From positions 2,356,001 to 2,420,000 of the forward strand of contig NZ_CP073105.1 in NCBI RefSeq assembly GCF_018138085.1: DNA of 64,000 nt, given 5' to 3'. The notes below the pieces were generated by a model that was given only the letters and a program-made list of their open reading frames with translations, ran no database searches and was not told the DNA's origin. Shown piece by piece: positions 8,951 through 18,066 of the stretch. The DNA is from Stutzerimonas stutzeri (GTDB lineage Bacteria > Pseudomonadota > Gammaproteobacteria > Pseudomonadales > Pseudomonadaceae). Within the stretch, counting starts at the first letter, position 1. Each line of letters opens with the position of its first letter. The translations under genes and the position numbers were made by a program.

Positions 8951-8996
8951 TTGACAAGTTAGCAACAGGATACGTCTAATAATACGAATTACTATC
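8951..8996 (+). promoter_or_regulatory. Sigma-70 promoter overlapped by a Fur-box-like site
   Basis: TTGACA (8951-8956) and TCTAAT (8975-8980) are separated by 18 bases and make a strong promoter. A 19-base site at 8978-8996 (AATAATACGAATTACTATC) matches the Fur consensus at 13 of 19 positions and covers the -10. It precedes the DUF3649/PepSY/DUF3325 operon, a family set known to be iron-regulated in pseudomonads. Confidence 0.65.
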
Positions 8997-9105
8997 ATTT
9001 TTATAGTGCTTCGCCAGGTCAAGGGTGAATGTGTCCTGCCGTAGTCGCGACGGGGAGATACAGCTTTTGAGCCCATGTCTGGCCGAAGCCAAGGGAGCTG
9101 CAAAG

Positions 9106-9402
9106 TTGAATCAAAACCCATCCGTGAACCGCTGGCGCGTCCTTTCGCGCGTGCTGGCAGCGGGGCTCGGCGGTTATGCCGTGGCGTACGCCGTGACCGC
9201 CTTTCTCGCCGTCTATCTGCCTCTGGCACGTCCTGATCGGGTGGTGTTCTCCAGCCTGGGCAGCTTCGCCGTCTGGATTGCGGTTGCTGTGTATGTATTC
9301 GCGGCACGCAGCACCTTGCGTGTCTGGCTTTCGCTGATCGGCCTGACCGCGGTGCTGTGTCTCGCCGCCTTTCTTTCCGGCGAATTGAGGACACGGCCAT
9401 GA
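9106..9402 (+). CDS. DUF3649 small membrane protein (iron-linked operon)
   Basis: This is a 98-residue protein with about three hydrophobic helices. VLSRVLAAGLGGYAVAYAVTAFLAVYLPL followed by DRVVFSSLGSFAVWIAVAVYVFAAR is the DUF3649 pattern. The TTG start at 9106 is supported by GGAG 8 bases upstream and by where similarity begins; a GTG at 9025 gives a longer, less likely version. It overlaps the next gene by ATGA. DUF3649 genes typically sit with PepSY and DUF3325 genes in siderophore or iron-uptake regions. The function is not established. Confidence 0.8.
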   Translation: MNQNPSVNRWRVLSRVLAAGLGGYAVAYAVTAFLAVYLPLARPDRVVFSSLGSFAVWIAVAVYVFAARSTLRVWLSLIGLTAVLCLAAFLSGELRTRP

Positions 9403-10925
9403 CGCTGCGCCAAAGCATGGCGGGGTTGCACACCTGGGGCGGGTTGCTGCCCAGTTGGTTGCTCTTCGTGATCATCTTCGCGGGCACCCTGGCCTGCTTC
9501 GACAAGGAGCTGACACGCTGGATGCGCCCAGCGTTGCACCAGGATGTTGCATCGCATATCAGTGCGGATGACGTGCGAGGCTGGGTGCAGCAGAACGTCC
9601 ATGAAAAGCTTCATGCGTTCTGGATGCACGGCCCTACCGAACGGGAGCCCTACTGGCGGCTGGGCTGGGAAGTGGATGGAGCTGACACCTTCCATAACGT
9701 CAGTTTCGATCCCCGTAGCGCACGGGCTGTGCCGATGCCGGAAACGGTCGGCGGTGAGTTCTTCTTCAAGCTGCACTACAACCTGCACGCCGGTGACATC
9801 GGCATGTATATCGTCGGCCTGGCCGGAATGTTCATGCTGGTTGCGCTGGTGTCCGGCGTGATTATCCACCGGCGAATCTTCAAGGACTTCTTTACCCTCC
9901 GGCCCAAGGCCAACGGGCAACGTGCCTGGCTCGACGCGCACAACCTGTTCGGTGTCGTGGGCTTTCCGTTTCACCTGGTCCTGGCCTATACGGGCGTGGC
10001 CATCTTCGTCGCGTCCTACATGCCGGCCGCGGTTCAGGTGAGCTATTCCAACAACGTCATGCAGTACTTCAGTGAGGTGATGGGTAGCTTTGAGCGGGAG
10101 GAGGTGAACCTGCCGCCAGCGACTCCCGTGTCTCTCGATGGGCTGATTCTCGAATCACAACGCCAGTGGGGCACAAGCGATGTCGGTTGGATCAGCGTGC
10201 ACCACCCGGATGACGCTTCGGCGGTCGTGGATATCCGACGCCGGGACGGCTCACGCATAGGCTCGCCACAGGACACGCTGACCTATGACGCCGCCAGCGG
10301 TGAGCTGCTCAATCGCCAGGACGCTTCCACGGGCTACCGTGCCTACCTCTGGCTGGCTGGGCTGCATATGGGGCAATTCGGCGGCACGCTGGTGCGCCTG
10401 TTGTATCTGCTGATGGGCCTGTGCGGTTGCGCCATGCTGGTTGGCGGGCTGCAAGTCTGGCTGGCCAAGCGCGAGCAGCGGAGCGAGCGGCGTCTGGTCT
10501 GGGTGCGCGCGCTGAACGCCGCGGTGTTCGCCGGCCTGCCGTTGGCCAGCCTGGCGCTTCTGTGGGGCAATCGACTGATCCCTGCGACCGTTCCGGAACG
10601 TGCGGTGGCCGAAGGCTGGGTGTTTGTCGTTGCCTGGCTGTTGATCGCGTTGTGGGCGGTACTGCGGCGCGAGCAAAGCCGGCGCCTGTTGCGCGGCCAG
10701 CTGTTGCTCGGTGCGGTGCTCGCGTTGGGATTGCCGCTGCTCAACGGGCTGACGTCCGACGGTCATCTGGCGGCCAGCGTGGCGCGAGGCGACTGGGCAT
10801 TGGCCTCGGTAGATCTCTTTCTGACAGCCGTCGGTCTGGTCTGCGCCCTGTGTGCCTGGCGTCTGCGAGGCGCATGGGAAGGTCTCACCGTCAATCGTCG
10901 ACTCCCCCAGACTCAAGAGATATGA
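9399..10925 (+). CDS. PepSY-associated transmembrane protein (iron-uptake-linked, possible reductase)
   Basis: This 508-residue inner-membrane protein has a first helix LHTWGGLLPSWLLFVIIFAGTLACFDKELTRW. A periplasmic PepSY-type segment with HYNLHAGDIGMYIVGLAGMFML follows, then further helices to residue 500. Conserved histidines in the helices (LHTWGG, HYNLH, HNLFGVVGFPFHL, GLHMGQFG) suggest haem or metal binding. FegB/PiuB-like relatives are proposed to reduce ferric siderophores at the inner membrane. Overlaps on both sides (ATGA) and GAGG before the ATG at 9399 show a three-gene operon. The reductase role is inference. Confidence 0.88.
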   Translation: MTLRQSMAGLHTWGGLLPSWLLFVIIFAGTLACFDKELTRWMRPALHQDVASHISADDVRGWVQQNVHEKLHAFWMHGPTEREPYWRLGWEVDGADTFHNVSFDPRSARAVPMPETVGGEFFFKLHYNLHAGDIGMYIVGLAGMFMLVALVSGVIIHRRIFKDFFTLRPKANGQRAWLDAHNLFGVVGFPFHLVLAYTGVAIFVASYMPAAVQVSYSNNVMQYFSEVMGSFEREEVNLPPATPVSLDGLILESQRQWGTSDVGWISVHHPDDASAVVDIRRRDGSRIGSPQDTLTYDAASGELLNRQDASTGYRAYLWLAGLHMGQFGGTLVRLLYLLMGLCGCAMLVGGLQVWLAKREQRSERRLVWVRALNAAVFAGLPLASLALLWGNRLIPATVPERAVAEGWVFVVAWLLIALWAVLRREQSRRLLRGQLLLGAVLALGLPLLNGLTSDGHLAASVARGDWALASVDLFLTAVGLVCALCAWRLRGAWEGLTVNRRLPQTQEI

Positions 10926-11251
10926 GCATGTCGTTACTGGCTTTCGCCCTGAGCTATCTGGGCATGCTGCTGCTATGTCTGACTATGAATCGCCATCGTG
11001 CGGCGCTGCTGCGTGGCGACCTGCAATTGCCCACCACGCCAGTCATGCGCTTGCTGGCAATCGGCTGTTTCGGTTTCGCCGGGTGGTTGTGCATCGGTAG
11101 CCAGGGCGCCGAGATCGGCACGGTGGTCTGGTTATGCCTGACGATGCTGGCCGGTGTGCTGCTGGCGTTGCTGCAAGCCTGGCAGGCGCGCTGGGCGGTA
11201 CCGTTGGCACCGCTGCTGACGCTCGGGGGCGCGTTGCTGACCGTCTTCTGA
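10922..11251 (+). CDS. DUF3325 small membrane protein
   Basis: This 109-residue protein has four hydrophobic segments: LLAFALSYLGMLLLCLTMNRH, MRLLAIGCFGFAGWLCIG, GTVVWLCLTMLAGVLLALL and APLLTLGGALLTVF. The MNRHR motif after the first helix is characteristic of DUF3325. It overlaps the PepSY gene by ATGA. A second Met at 10928 could be the start. It is the third member of the iron-linked trio; its molecular role is unknown. Confidence 0.82.
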   Translation: MSMSLLAFALSYLGMLLLCLTMNRHRAALLRGDLQLPTTPVMRLLAIGCFGFAGWLCIGSQGAEIGTVVWLCLTMLAGVLLALLQAWQARWAVPLAPLLTLGGALLTVF

Positions 11252-11466
11252 GGGTTTCGGTGTGCAGTGGCCGCGCTTGGCCGTTTGCACACCGGCTCGT
11301 CTGTCGTAGCGACAGATCCCGTTGTCCTGATGCGTTACCGAGGTGCGTTGTACCTGGCGAGTGCGCGGCGGGGAATGGGCGAAGCATGGTGCGATATGCG
11401 GTTCGCACCAATCAGGCTCGGACGGCTCTAACCTCCAGCGGTCTTTTAACGCTGCGGAGGTGAGTG

Positions 11467-11679
11467 ATGAGTATCGATCCGCTCGATCGGCCACACGATC
11501 AGCAACCCGTACCGGGGCAGCAGCAGAACCCTGCGCATACTCCCGACTTCATTACCGATAACCCGGACGTTCAGCCCGAGCCCGGCAACACCGGTCGCTC
11601 GTCTGATCGAAACACCAATGTGCCCTCGTCCGAGACACCGGTACCGCCAGCCAGGCGAAGTGGCGAACAGGAGCAGTAG
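11467..11679 (+). CDS. Small proline-rich disordered hypothetical protein, 70 aa
   Basis: This hydrophilic 70-residue protein is rich in Pro, Gln, Asp and Asn (MSIDPLDRPHDQQPVPGQQQ...) with no hydrophobic segment, so it is likely disordered. GGAGG lies 6 bases before the ATG at 11467. An adjoining GTG at 11464 is less likely. No family is recognised. Small proteins of this type are often stress-induced in pseudomonads, but nothing here proves that. Confidence 0.55.
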   Translation: MSIDPLDRPHDQQPVPGQQQNPAHTPDFITDNPDVQPEPGNTGRSSDRNTNVPSSETPVPPARRSGEQEQ

Positions 11680-11882
11680 CGGGCCAGCAAAGGCTACCGT
11701 CGCTCCGCGACCTTGGCTGAAAGCCGTCCTAACGAGAGCGCCTGAGGCAGCGGCGTTGAGCAATTAGCCCTCCATCTCTCGTTGTCGAATGGGATGCGCT
11801 AGCCGCGCGCCTGTCCCATCCACCCGCGCGGCACGCTCTGATACTGGAAGCAGCTATTCTCGAGCAAAGCGGCCGCCAGTGA

Positions 11883-13352
11883 TCAGGCCTTTTTCATCGA
11901 CCAGTAGGTCGGTCTGAACAGGTCCCGCTCGCCGAGCAGCAGCACACCTGCCGCAAAAGCACAGAGCACCAGCGCGATATACAGACACAACTGGAGCAGC
12001 CCGTGCGGCGCAGGCAACCAATGCAGGGCAGTGGCAATAGCCGCTGCGGTGGCGATCCAGCGCGCCAGGACGCCCGGAGCAAGCCCGGTGGGTGACGCGC
12101 GGTAGACATACAGTCCCATGAACAACGCCTGGACCGTTGCCCCGCAGGAGAAGGCAAACGCCAAGCCTTCGGCGCCGTATGGCCCGTAGAGCAGCGCGTC
12201 GAGGCCGATGGTCAGCGCGGAGCTGATCAGCGTAATCACCAGAAACAAGCGTGACTGATGCTGAGCGAGGAGGGCGCGCCCCCAAAGCAGCGCCAGCCCC
12301 ATTGCAGGAAGACCCAGGGCATATAGGATCACCAGCGAGGCCGTGGCGTCGGTTTGCGGTGCGCCGAATTGACCGCGCTCCAGCAGTACCGATACCACCG
12401 TTTGTGGAAACGAGCAGAGCACCACTGCCGCCGGGACCAGGAACAGCAGGGTCGCCAGCAGGCCTTTGCGGATCACGCTCGCATGCTCTGTGAGGTCGTT
12501 GTCGCTCCAGCTGGACACGAAGCGTGGGAACAGCACCGAAAGCACGGACAGCGCGTAGAGCGTGAGCGGAATGGTGACGATGCGAAACGCAAAGGACAGC
12601 ATGGTGATGCTGCCTTCATCGAGGAAGGAGGCGAACATGCGTTCGGCAAGAATGCAGCCTTGCTGCGCCCCGGCGGCCAGCAGGACCGGCGCGAACGCGA
12701 GGCCGAAGCCGCCCGCGTGCCCCGTCGTCTCGACGGCCTTGGCGCCGCCGCGCAGATAGGCGATGCGCCGGTGCTGCACCAGAATCAATGCCAGTTGGGG
12801 CAGCAGCATGCCGATGAAGATCACCATGCCGGTGGGTTGGAACAACAGGATCCCGACTATCGCCCCGGCGTTTAGCAGCACGGTGCGCGTCATCGGCAGG
12901 ATGAAGACCTCATCCATGTTGAGCAGCGCACCCTGGCAATACAGCACAGCCTGAACCGCGATAAGCGCTGCACCGACGCAGAACACGACCTGGCCGGAGG
13001 CGACCTGAGCGTCGGTCCAGCCGGGCGCCAGCAGGTTGAGAATCGAGTAGCTGCCGACGACGGCGATGGCGCTAACCGCCACCCCCATGAGCATCACTCG
13101 CCAGTAGAGCCAGCGGCTGACGGCCTCGAACAGGGCTTCGGATTGGCTGCGCAACTTTTGCAGGTACGGGATCATCGCATCGCGCAGGGCAAGGCCCAGG
13201 AAATTCTCGAAGAACATCGGCAGGATCAGGGCGACGAAAATAAGGTCCGCTTCCCAGCTCAGGCCGAAGGCCTTGGCGATGAACAGGTCGCGTAGGAAAC
13301 CGAGGAGAAAGCTGGCGACAGTCAGCGCCAGGATAACCAGTGATGCGTTCAT
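11883..13352 (-). CDS. MurJ/MVIN-like polyprenyl-linked glycan flippase
   Basis: This is a 489-residue protein with about 13-14 hydrophobic helices. LGFLRDLFIAKAFGLSWEADLIFVALILPMFFENFLGLALRDAMIPYL is the MVIN (MurJ) N-terminal pattern. A second conserved block is SFAFRIVTIPLTLYALSVLSVLFPRF. The family flips lipid-linked precursors across the inner membrane. The true murJ of pseudomonads normally sits beside ribF and ileS, which are absent here, so this is more likely an exopolysaccharide-associated paralogue (PslK-like). The gene is alone on its strand. AAGGA lies directly before the ATG at 13352. Confidence 0.8.
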   Translation of the reverse strand: MNASLVILALTVASFLLGFLRDLFIAKAFGLSWEADLIFVALILPMFFENFLGLALRDAMIPYLQKLRSQSEALFEAVSRWLYWRVMLMGVAVSAIAVVGSYSILNLLAPGWTDAQVASGQVVFCVGAALIAVQAVLYCQGALLNMDEVFILPMTRTVLLNAGAIVGILLFQPTGMVIFIGMLLPQLALILVQHRRIAYLRGGAKAVETTGHAGGFGLAFAPVLLAAGAQQGCILAERMFASFLDEGSITMLSFAFRIVTIPLTLYALSVLSVLFPRFVSSWSDNDLTEHASVIRKGLLATLLFLVPAAVVLCSFPQTVVSVLLERGQFGAPQTDATASLVILYALGLPAMGLALLWGRALLAQHQSRLFLVITLISSALTIGLDALLYGPYGAEGLAFAFSCGATVQALFMGLYVYRASPTGLAPGVLARWIATAAAIATALHWLPAPHGLLQLCLYIALVLCAFAAGVLLLGERDLFRPTYWSMKKA

Positions 13353-13635
13353 TCCTTGATCCTGTGCAGGCCATTATCGGGTGACCTGGTAACTAGCGGC
13401 ATGTCGGCCAGATGCGATGGCTCGACGGGGCAGTTCCGGCGGCTCACGGTCGTCAGCGACCCGCGGAACGATACATAGACTGAAAGGCTCAAGCATGGTT
13501 CCTGAGCCCTTGATCGCGGGTTCCTCGACCCGTTTTGACCAGGACAATTCCGGATACGTAAAAATGCCGTAAATCCTCTTTGCGAGCGGAGCGTGACTGC
13601 TTATGGTTCACGCTCATTTTCAGGCGAACCCGTTC

Positions 13636-14880
13636 ATGTCCGAGGCAAACACTTCTTCTGCCGGCTCCGTGTGGCGCTGGCTGATCATCGGCGGTGTGAT
13701 CATCGCGATCGTGCTGTTGCTCTGGTGGCTGTGGCCAACCGCCGCCGAGAAGCCGCAGCAACAGCCTGGCGGGCGTCCGGCTTTCGGTGCGTTCGGTGGC
13801 CCGACGCCGGTGCGGGTCGCCGTGGTCGAGCAGGGTCGATTCGAGGTGTATGCCAAGGCGCTGGGTACCGTTACGCCGCTCAACACGGTAAACGTGCGCA
13901 GCCGCGTAGCTGGAGAGTTGGTCGTCGTACGCTTCGAGGAAGGCCAGCGTGTGCAAGCCGGCGACTTGCTCGCCGTGATCGACCCGCGCCCCTATGAAGT
14001 GGCGCTGCAGCAAGCAGAAGGTACGCTCAAGCAGAACCGCGCATTGCTGGAGAACGCGCAGGTCGATCTCAAGCGTTACCGGGGATTGTTTGCCGATGAC
14101 AGCATTGCCAAGCAGACCCTCGACACGCAGCAGGCGCTGGTCAACCAGTATCAGGGGACGCTCGCCGCGAATCAGGCCGCGGTCAACGAAGCCAAGCTGA
14201 ACCTGCAATTCACCCAGATTCGCGCGCCCATCGATGGCCGCGTCGGTCTGCGTCAGCTGGATCAGGGCAATCTGGTCGCGGCCAACGACACTACACCTCT
14301 GGTGGTCATTACCCAGACTCAGCCCATGGCAATCGCCTTTACCCTGCCGGAAAGCGACCTGCCGCCGGTCATCTCGCGTTTTCGTCGCGGCGACGAGCTG
14401 GCGGTGCAGGCCTGGGACCGTGGCGAGCGGGTGCTTTTCGGTGAAGGTGTGCTAGAAAGCGTCGACAACCTGATCGACACCACCACCGGTACGCTGAAAA
14501 TGAAGGCCCGCTTCGACAACGAGGCAGAGCTGCTGATACCCAACCAGTTCGTCAACATTCGCCTGCGCGTCGAAACCCTGGACAACGCGATTCTGATTCC
14601 CTCGGCGGCACTGCAGTTCGGCTCGCGCGGCAACTATGCGTACGTCGTCGGCGAGGATTCGAAGGTCCAGCTGCGGGTGCTCGAAGTGGGCCCGAGCAAT
14701 GGCGACAAGACGGTCATCACCAAAGGCCTGAGCGTCGGCGAACGGATCGTCATGGAAGGCACCGATCGCCTGCGTGACGGCAGCGAAGTCGAAGTGGTGG
14801 ATCGCCAGACACTTGCCGAGGAAGCGGCAGCGAATCCGAAGGTCGATACCCAGAGCGCCAAGGAGCGTCCGGCGCGATGA
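13636..14880 (+). CDS. muxA: RND efflux periplasmic adaptor MuxA (MdtA-like)
   Basis: This 414-residue membrane-fusion protein has a signal anchor at residues 11-31 ([21 protein letters not shown]). A barrel-sandwich/lipoyl half ([37 protein letters not shown]), a helical hairpin (about 115-185), the second lipoyl half ([20 protein letters not shown]) and beta-barrel/membrane-proximal domains follow. Sequence and order match MuxA of the P. aeruginosa MuxABC-OpmB pump and E. coli MdtA. An in-frame ATG at 13603 preceded by GGAG is a possible alternative start. It overlaps muxB by ATGA. Confidence 0.9.
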   Translation: MSEANTSSAGSVWRWLIIGGVIIAIVLLLWWLWPTAAEKPQQQPGGRPAFGAFGGPTPVRVAVVEQGRFEVYAKALGTVTPLNTVNVRSRVAGELVVVRFEEGQRVQAGDLLAVIDPRPYEVALQQAEGTLKQNRALLENAQVDLKRYRGLFADDSIAKQTLDTQQALVNQYQGTLAANQAAVNEAKLNLQFTQIRAPIDGRVGLRQLDQGNLVAANDTTPLVVITQTQPMAIAFTLPESDLPPVISRFRRGDELAVQAWDRGERVLFGEGVLESVDNLIDTTTGTLKMKARFDNEAELLIPNQFVNIRLRVETLDNAILIPSAALQFGSRGNYAYVVGEDSKVQLRVLEVGPSNGDKTVITKGLSVGERIVMEGTDRLRDGSEVEVVDRQTLAEEAAANPKVDTQSAKERPAR

Positions 14881-17800
14881 ACATGTCGCGGCTGTTCATT
14901 CTTCGGCCGGTGGCGACCACCCTGACGATGATCGCGATCCTGCTGGCTGGCCTGATCGCCTATCGCATGCTGCCGGTTTCGGCGTTGCCGCAGGTGGATT
15001 ACGCGACCATCCGGGTCATGACGCTGTATCCGGGGGCCAGCCCTGAGGTGATGACCAGTGCCGTGACCGCGCCGCTGGAGCGCCAGTTCGGGCAGATGCC
15101 CGGGCTGACCCAGATGTCCTCGACCAGCTCCGGCGGCGCCTCGGTGATCACCCTGCGTTTCTCGCTCGAGGTCGAGCTGGACGTGGCCGAACAGGAAGTT
15201 CAGGCGGCCATCAACGCCGGCAGCAATCTGCTGCCGAACGACCTGCCGGCGCCGCCGGTGTACAACAAGGTCAACCCAGCGGACACGCCGGTGATGACGC
15301 TGGCGATCACTTCGGAAAGCCTGGCGCTGCCGCAACTCCACGATCTGGTCGATACGCGCATGGCGCAGAAACTGGCGCAGATCAGCGGCGTGGGCATGGT
15401 CAGCATCGCCGGTGGCCAGCGTCCCGCGGTACGCATTCGAGTCAACCCGGAGGCGCTCGCGTCCTACGGCTTGTCGCTCGCCGATGTGCGCACCTTGGTG
15501 ACCAGCTCCAACGTCAACCAGCCCAAAGGCAATTTCGACGGCCCGACGCGCGTGTCGATGCTCGACGCCAACGATCAGCTGAAAACGCCGGAGGAATACG
15601 CCAATCTAATACTGGCTTATGAGGATGGGGCGACATTGCGCCTGAAGGATGTCGCCCACATCATCGATGGCGCCGAGAACGAGCGCCTCGCCGCCTGGGC
15701 CAATCAAAGCCAGGCCGTGCTACTGAACATCCAGCGTCAGCCGGGCGCCAACGTGATCGAGGTAGTCGAGCGCATCAAGGCGCTACTGCCCGAGGTCACC
15801 GCCAGCATGCCGACCGGTCTCGATGTGGTGGTGCTCACCGATCGCACGCAGACCATCCGCGCCGCCATCACCGACGTGCAGCACGAACTGCTGATGGCCA
15901 CCTTTCTCGTCGTGATGGTCACTTTCGTATTTCTCAAGCGCCTGTCGGCGACGATCATCCCCTCCATTGCGGTGCCGTTGTCGCTTATCGGCACCTTCGC
16001 GGTGATGCATCTGGCCGGCTTTTCGCTGAACAACCTGACGCTGATGGCCTTGACCATTGCCACCGGTTTCGTGGTCGACGATGCCATCGTCATGCTGGAA
16101 AACATCGCCCGTCACGTGGAGGAGGGCGAGACGCCGCTGCAGGCGGCGCTCAAGGGCGCCAAGCAGATCGGCTTCACGCTGATCTCGCTGACGTTGTCGC
16201 TGATCGCCGTGCTGATTCCGCTACTGTTCATGCAGGACGTGGTGGGGCGTCTGTTCCGCGAGTTCGCGATTACCTTGGCCGTCGCCATCCTGATCTCGCT
16301 GGTGGTGTCGCTGACGCTGACGCCGATGATGTGCGCCAAGTTGCTCAAGCCCGCCACCACGGAAAAATCCCAGCCGGACTGGGTCGAGCGCCTCATTGGC
16401 GGTTATGCGCGCTGGCTGACCTGGGTGTTGGGACACCAGATGCTGACCCTGCTGGTCGCCGTGGTGACCCTGGGACTGACGGTGGTGCTGTACCTGGCCG
16501 TGCCGAAAGGTTTCTTCCCGGTGCAGGACACCGGGGTGATCCAGGGCATCAGTGAAGCGCCTCAGGCGATCTCGTTCCGGGCGATGAGCGAACGGCAGCA
16601 ATCGCTGTCCCGTGTGATTCTCGCTGATCCGGCGGTGGCCAGTCTGTCGTCCTATATCGGTGTCGATGGCGACAACGTGACCCTCAACAGCGGCCGCTTG
16701 CTGATCAACCTCAAGCCCCACGCCGAGCGTGACGTCACCGCGACCCAGGTCATCGACCGGTTGCGGCCGGAACTGGCGAAATTGCCGGGTATCGAGCTGT
16801 ACATGCAACCGGTGCAGGACCTGTCGATCGAGGATCGGGTCAGTCGCACGCAGTTCCAGTTCAGCCTCGAATCCCCGGATGGCGAGCTGCTACAGGAATG
16901 GACGCCACGACTGGTGGCGGCTCTGCGCGAGCGCCCTGAATTGACCGATGTTGCCAGCGACCTGCAAAGCGATGGCCTGCAGATTTATCTGGATATCGAC
17001 CGCGATGCCGCGGCGCGATTGGGTATCGGGATCTCTGCCATCACCGATGCGCTCTATGACGCCTTTGGTCAGCGCCAGATCTCTACCATCTTCACCCAGG
17101 CCAGCCAGTACCGCGTGGTGCTGGAGGCGGAAGCGGGCAACCGTATCGGCCCGCAGGCGCTGGAACAGCTGTTCGTACAGAGCGAGGGCGGCACCCCGGT
17201 GCGGCTGTCGAGCCTGGCAACGCTGGAGCAACGCAGCGCGCCATTGCTGATCAATCACATCGGCCAGTTCCCGGCCGTGACGCTGTCGTTCAACCTGGCC
17301 GACGGTGTGTCGCTGGGTAAAGCGGTGGAAGTGATCGAAGGAGTCGAAGCCGAGATCGGCTTGCCGGCCGGCATCCAGAGCCGTTTCCAGGGCGCCGCCG
17401 AGGCATTTCGCGCGTCGCTGTCGAGCACCCTGCTGCTGATTCTGGCCGCTGTGGTGACCATGTACATCGTGCTCGGCGTGCTCTACGAGAGTTACATCCA
17501 CCCGATCACCATTCTGTCGACGCTGCCTTCGGCGGCGGTCGGCGCCTTGCTCGCGCTATTGCTGACCGGTAACGATCTGGGGCTGATCGCCATCATCGGC
17601 ATCATTCTGCTGATCGGCATCGTCAAGAAGAACGCGATCATGATGATCGACTTCGCCCTCGAGGCCGAGCGCCATCAGGGCATGAGCCCGCGTGATGCGA
17701 TCTACCGGGCGGCATTGCTGCGCTTCCGTCCGATTCTGATGACGACCCTGGCCGCACTCTTCGGCGCGGTCCCGCTGATGCTGGCGACCGGCTCGGGTGC

Positions 17801-17957
17801 CGAGCTGCGCCAGCCGCTGGGGCTGGTGTTGGTCGGAGGGCTGCTGGTCAGCCAGTTACTGACGCTGTTCACCACGCCGGTGATCTATTTGTTCTTCGAT
17901 CGGTTGGGCAACCGCTTCGCTCGTAAAGACGCGACCGGCCAGGAGACGAGCGCATGA
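14877..17957 (+). CDS. muxB: RND efflux inner-membrane pump MuxB (MdtB-like)
   Basis: This is a 1026-residue HAE1-family RND transporter with two repeats of 6 helices and two large periplasmic loops. [37 protein letters not shown] is nearly the MdtB N-terminus. The proton-relay aspartates lie in [14 protein letters not shown] (TM4) and the lysine in [13 protein letters not shown] (TM10). In the family it works as a heteromultimer with MuxC, which is encoded next. The pump exports novobiocin, macrolides, aztreonam and similar drugs in P. aeruginosa. Translation is coupled to muxA. Confidence 0.93.
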   Translation: MNMSRLFILRPVATTLTMIAILLAGLIAYRMLPVSALPQVDYATIRVMTLYPGASPEVMTSAVTAPLERQFGQMPGLTQMSSTSSGGASVITLRFSLEVELDVAEQEVQAAINAGSNLLPNDLPAPPVYNKVNPADTPVMTLAITSESLALPQLHDLVDTRMAQKLAQISGVGMVSIAGGQRPAVRIRVNPEALASYGLSLADVRTLVTSSNVNQPKGNFDGPTRVSMLDANDQLKTPEEYANLILAYEDGATLRLKDVAHIIDGAENERLAAWANQSQAVLLNIQRQPGANVIEVVERIKALLPEVTASMPTGLDVVVLTDRTQTIRAAITDVQHELLMATFLVVMVTFVFLKRLSATIIPSIAVPLSLIGTFAVMHLAGFSLNNLTLMALTIATGFVVDDAIVMLENIARHVEEGETPLQAALKGAKQIGFTLISLTLSLIAVLIPLLFMQDVVGRLFREFAITLAVAILISLVVSLTLTPMMCAKLLKPATTEKSQPDWVERLIGGYARWLTWVLGHQMLTLLVAVVTLGLTVVLYLAVPKGFFPVQDTGVIQGISEAPQAISFRAMSERQQSLSRVILADPAVASLSSYIGVDGDNVTLNSGRLLINLKPHAERDVTATQVIDRLRPELAKLPGIELYMQPVQDLSIEDRVSRTQFQFSLESPDGELLQEWTPRLVAALRERPELTDVASDLQSDGLQIYLDIDRDAAARLGIGISAITDALYDAFGQRQISTIFTQASQYRVVLEAEAGNRIGPQALEQLFVQSEGGTPVRLSSLATLEQRSAPLLINHIGQFPAVTLSFNLADGVSLGKAVEVIEGVEAEIGLPAGIQSRFQGAAEAFRASLSSTLLLILAAVVTMYIVLGVLYESYIHPITILSTLPSAAVGALLALLLTGNDLGLIAIIGIILLIGIVKKNAIMMIDFALEAERHQGMSPRDAIYRAALLRFRPILMTTLAALFGAVPLMLATGSGAELRQPLGLVLVGGLLVSQLLTLFTTPVIYLFFDRLGNRFARKDATGQETSA

Positions 17958-17979
17958 CCGCTTCGAAAAGGCGCTCGAG

Positions 17980-18053
17980 GCTGGAGGCTGAACGAACAGC
18001 CGGAGCCCGCCGTCGTGGATGTCATCGTCCTGCCCTCAGCCTTCAGCCTCCAG
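17980..18053. repeat. Inverted-repeat element separating muxB and muxC
   Basis: Perfect 13-base arms GCTGGAGGCTGAA (17980-17992) and TTCAGCCTCCAGC (18041-18053) flank a 48-base loop. They occupy most of the 109-base gap between two genes that would otherwise be expected to abut. The arms carry the CTGGAGGCTGAAGG-type motif that looks like a dispersed repeat. It could fold in mRNA and alter the MuxB:MuxC ratio; that is inference. Confidence 0.6.
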
Positions 18054-18066
18054 CGGCTTTCCAGCC

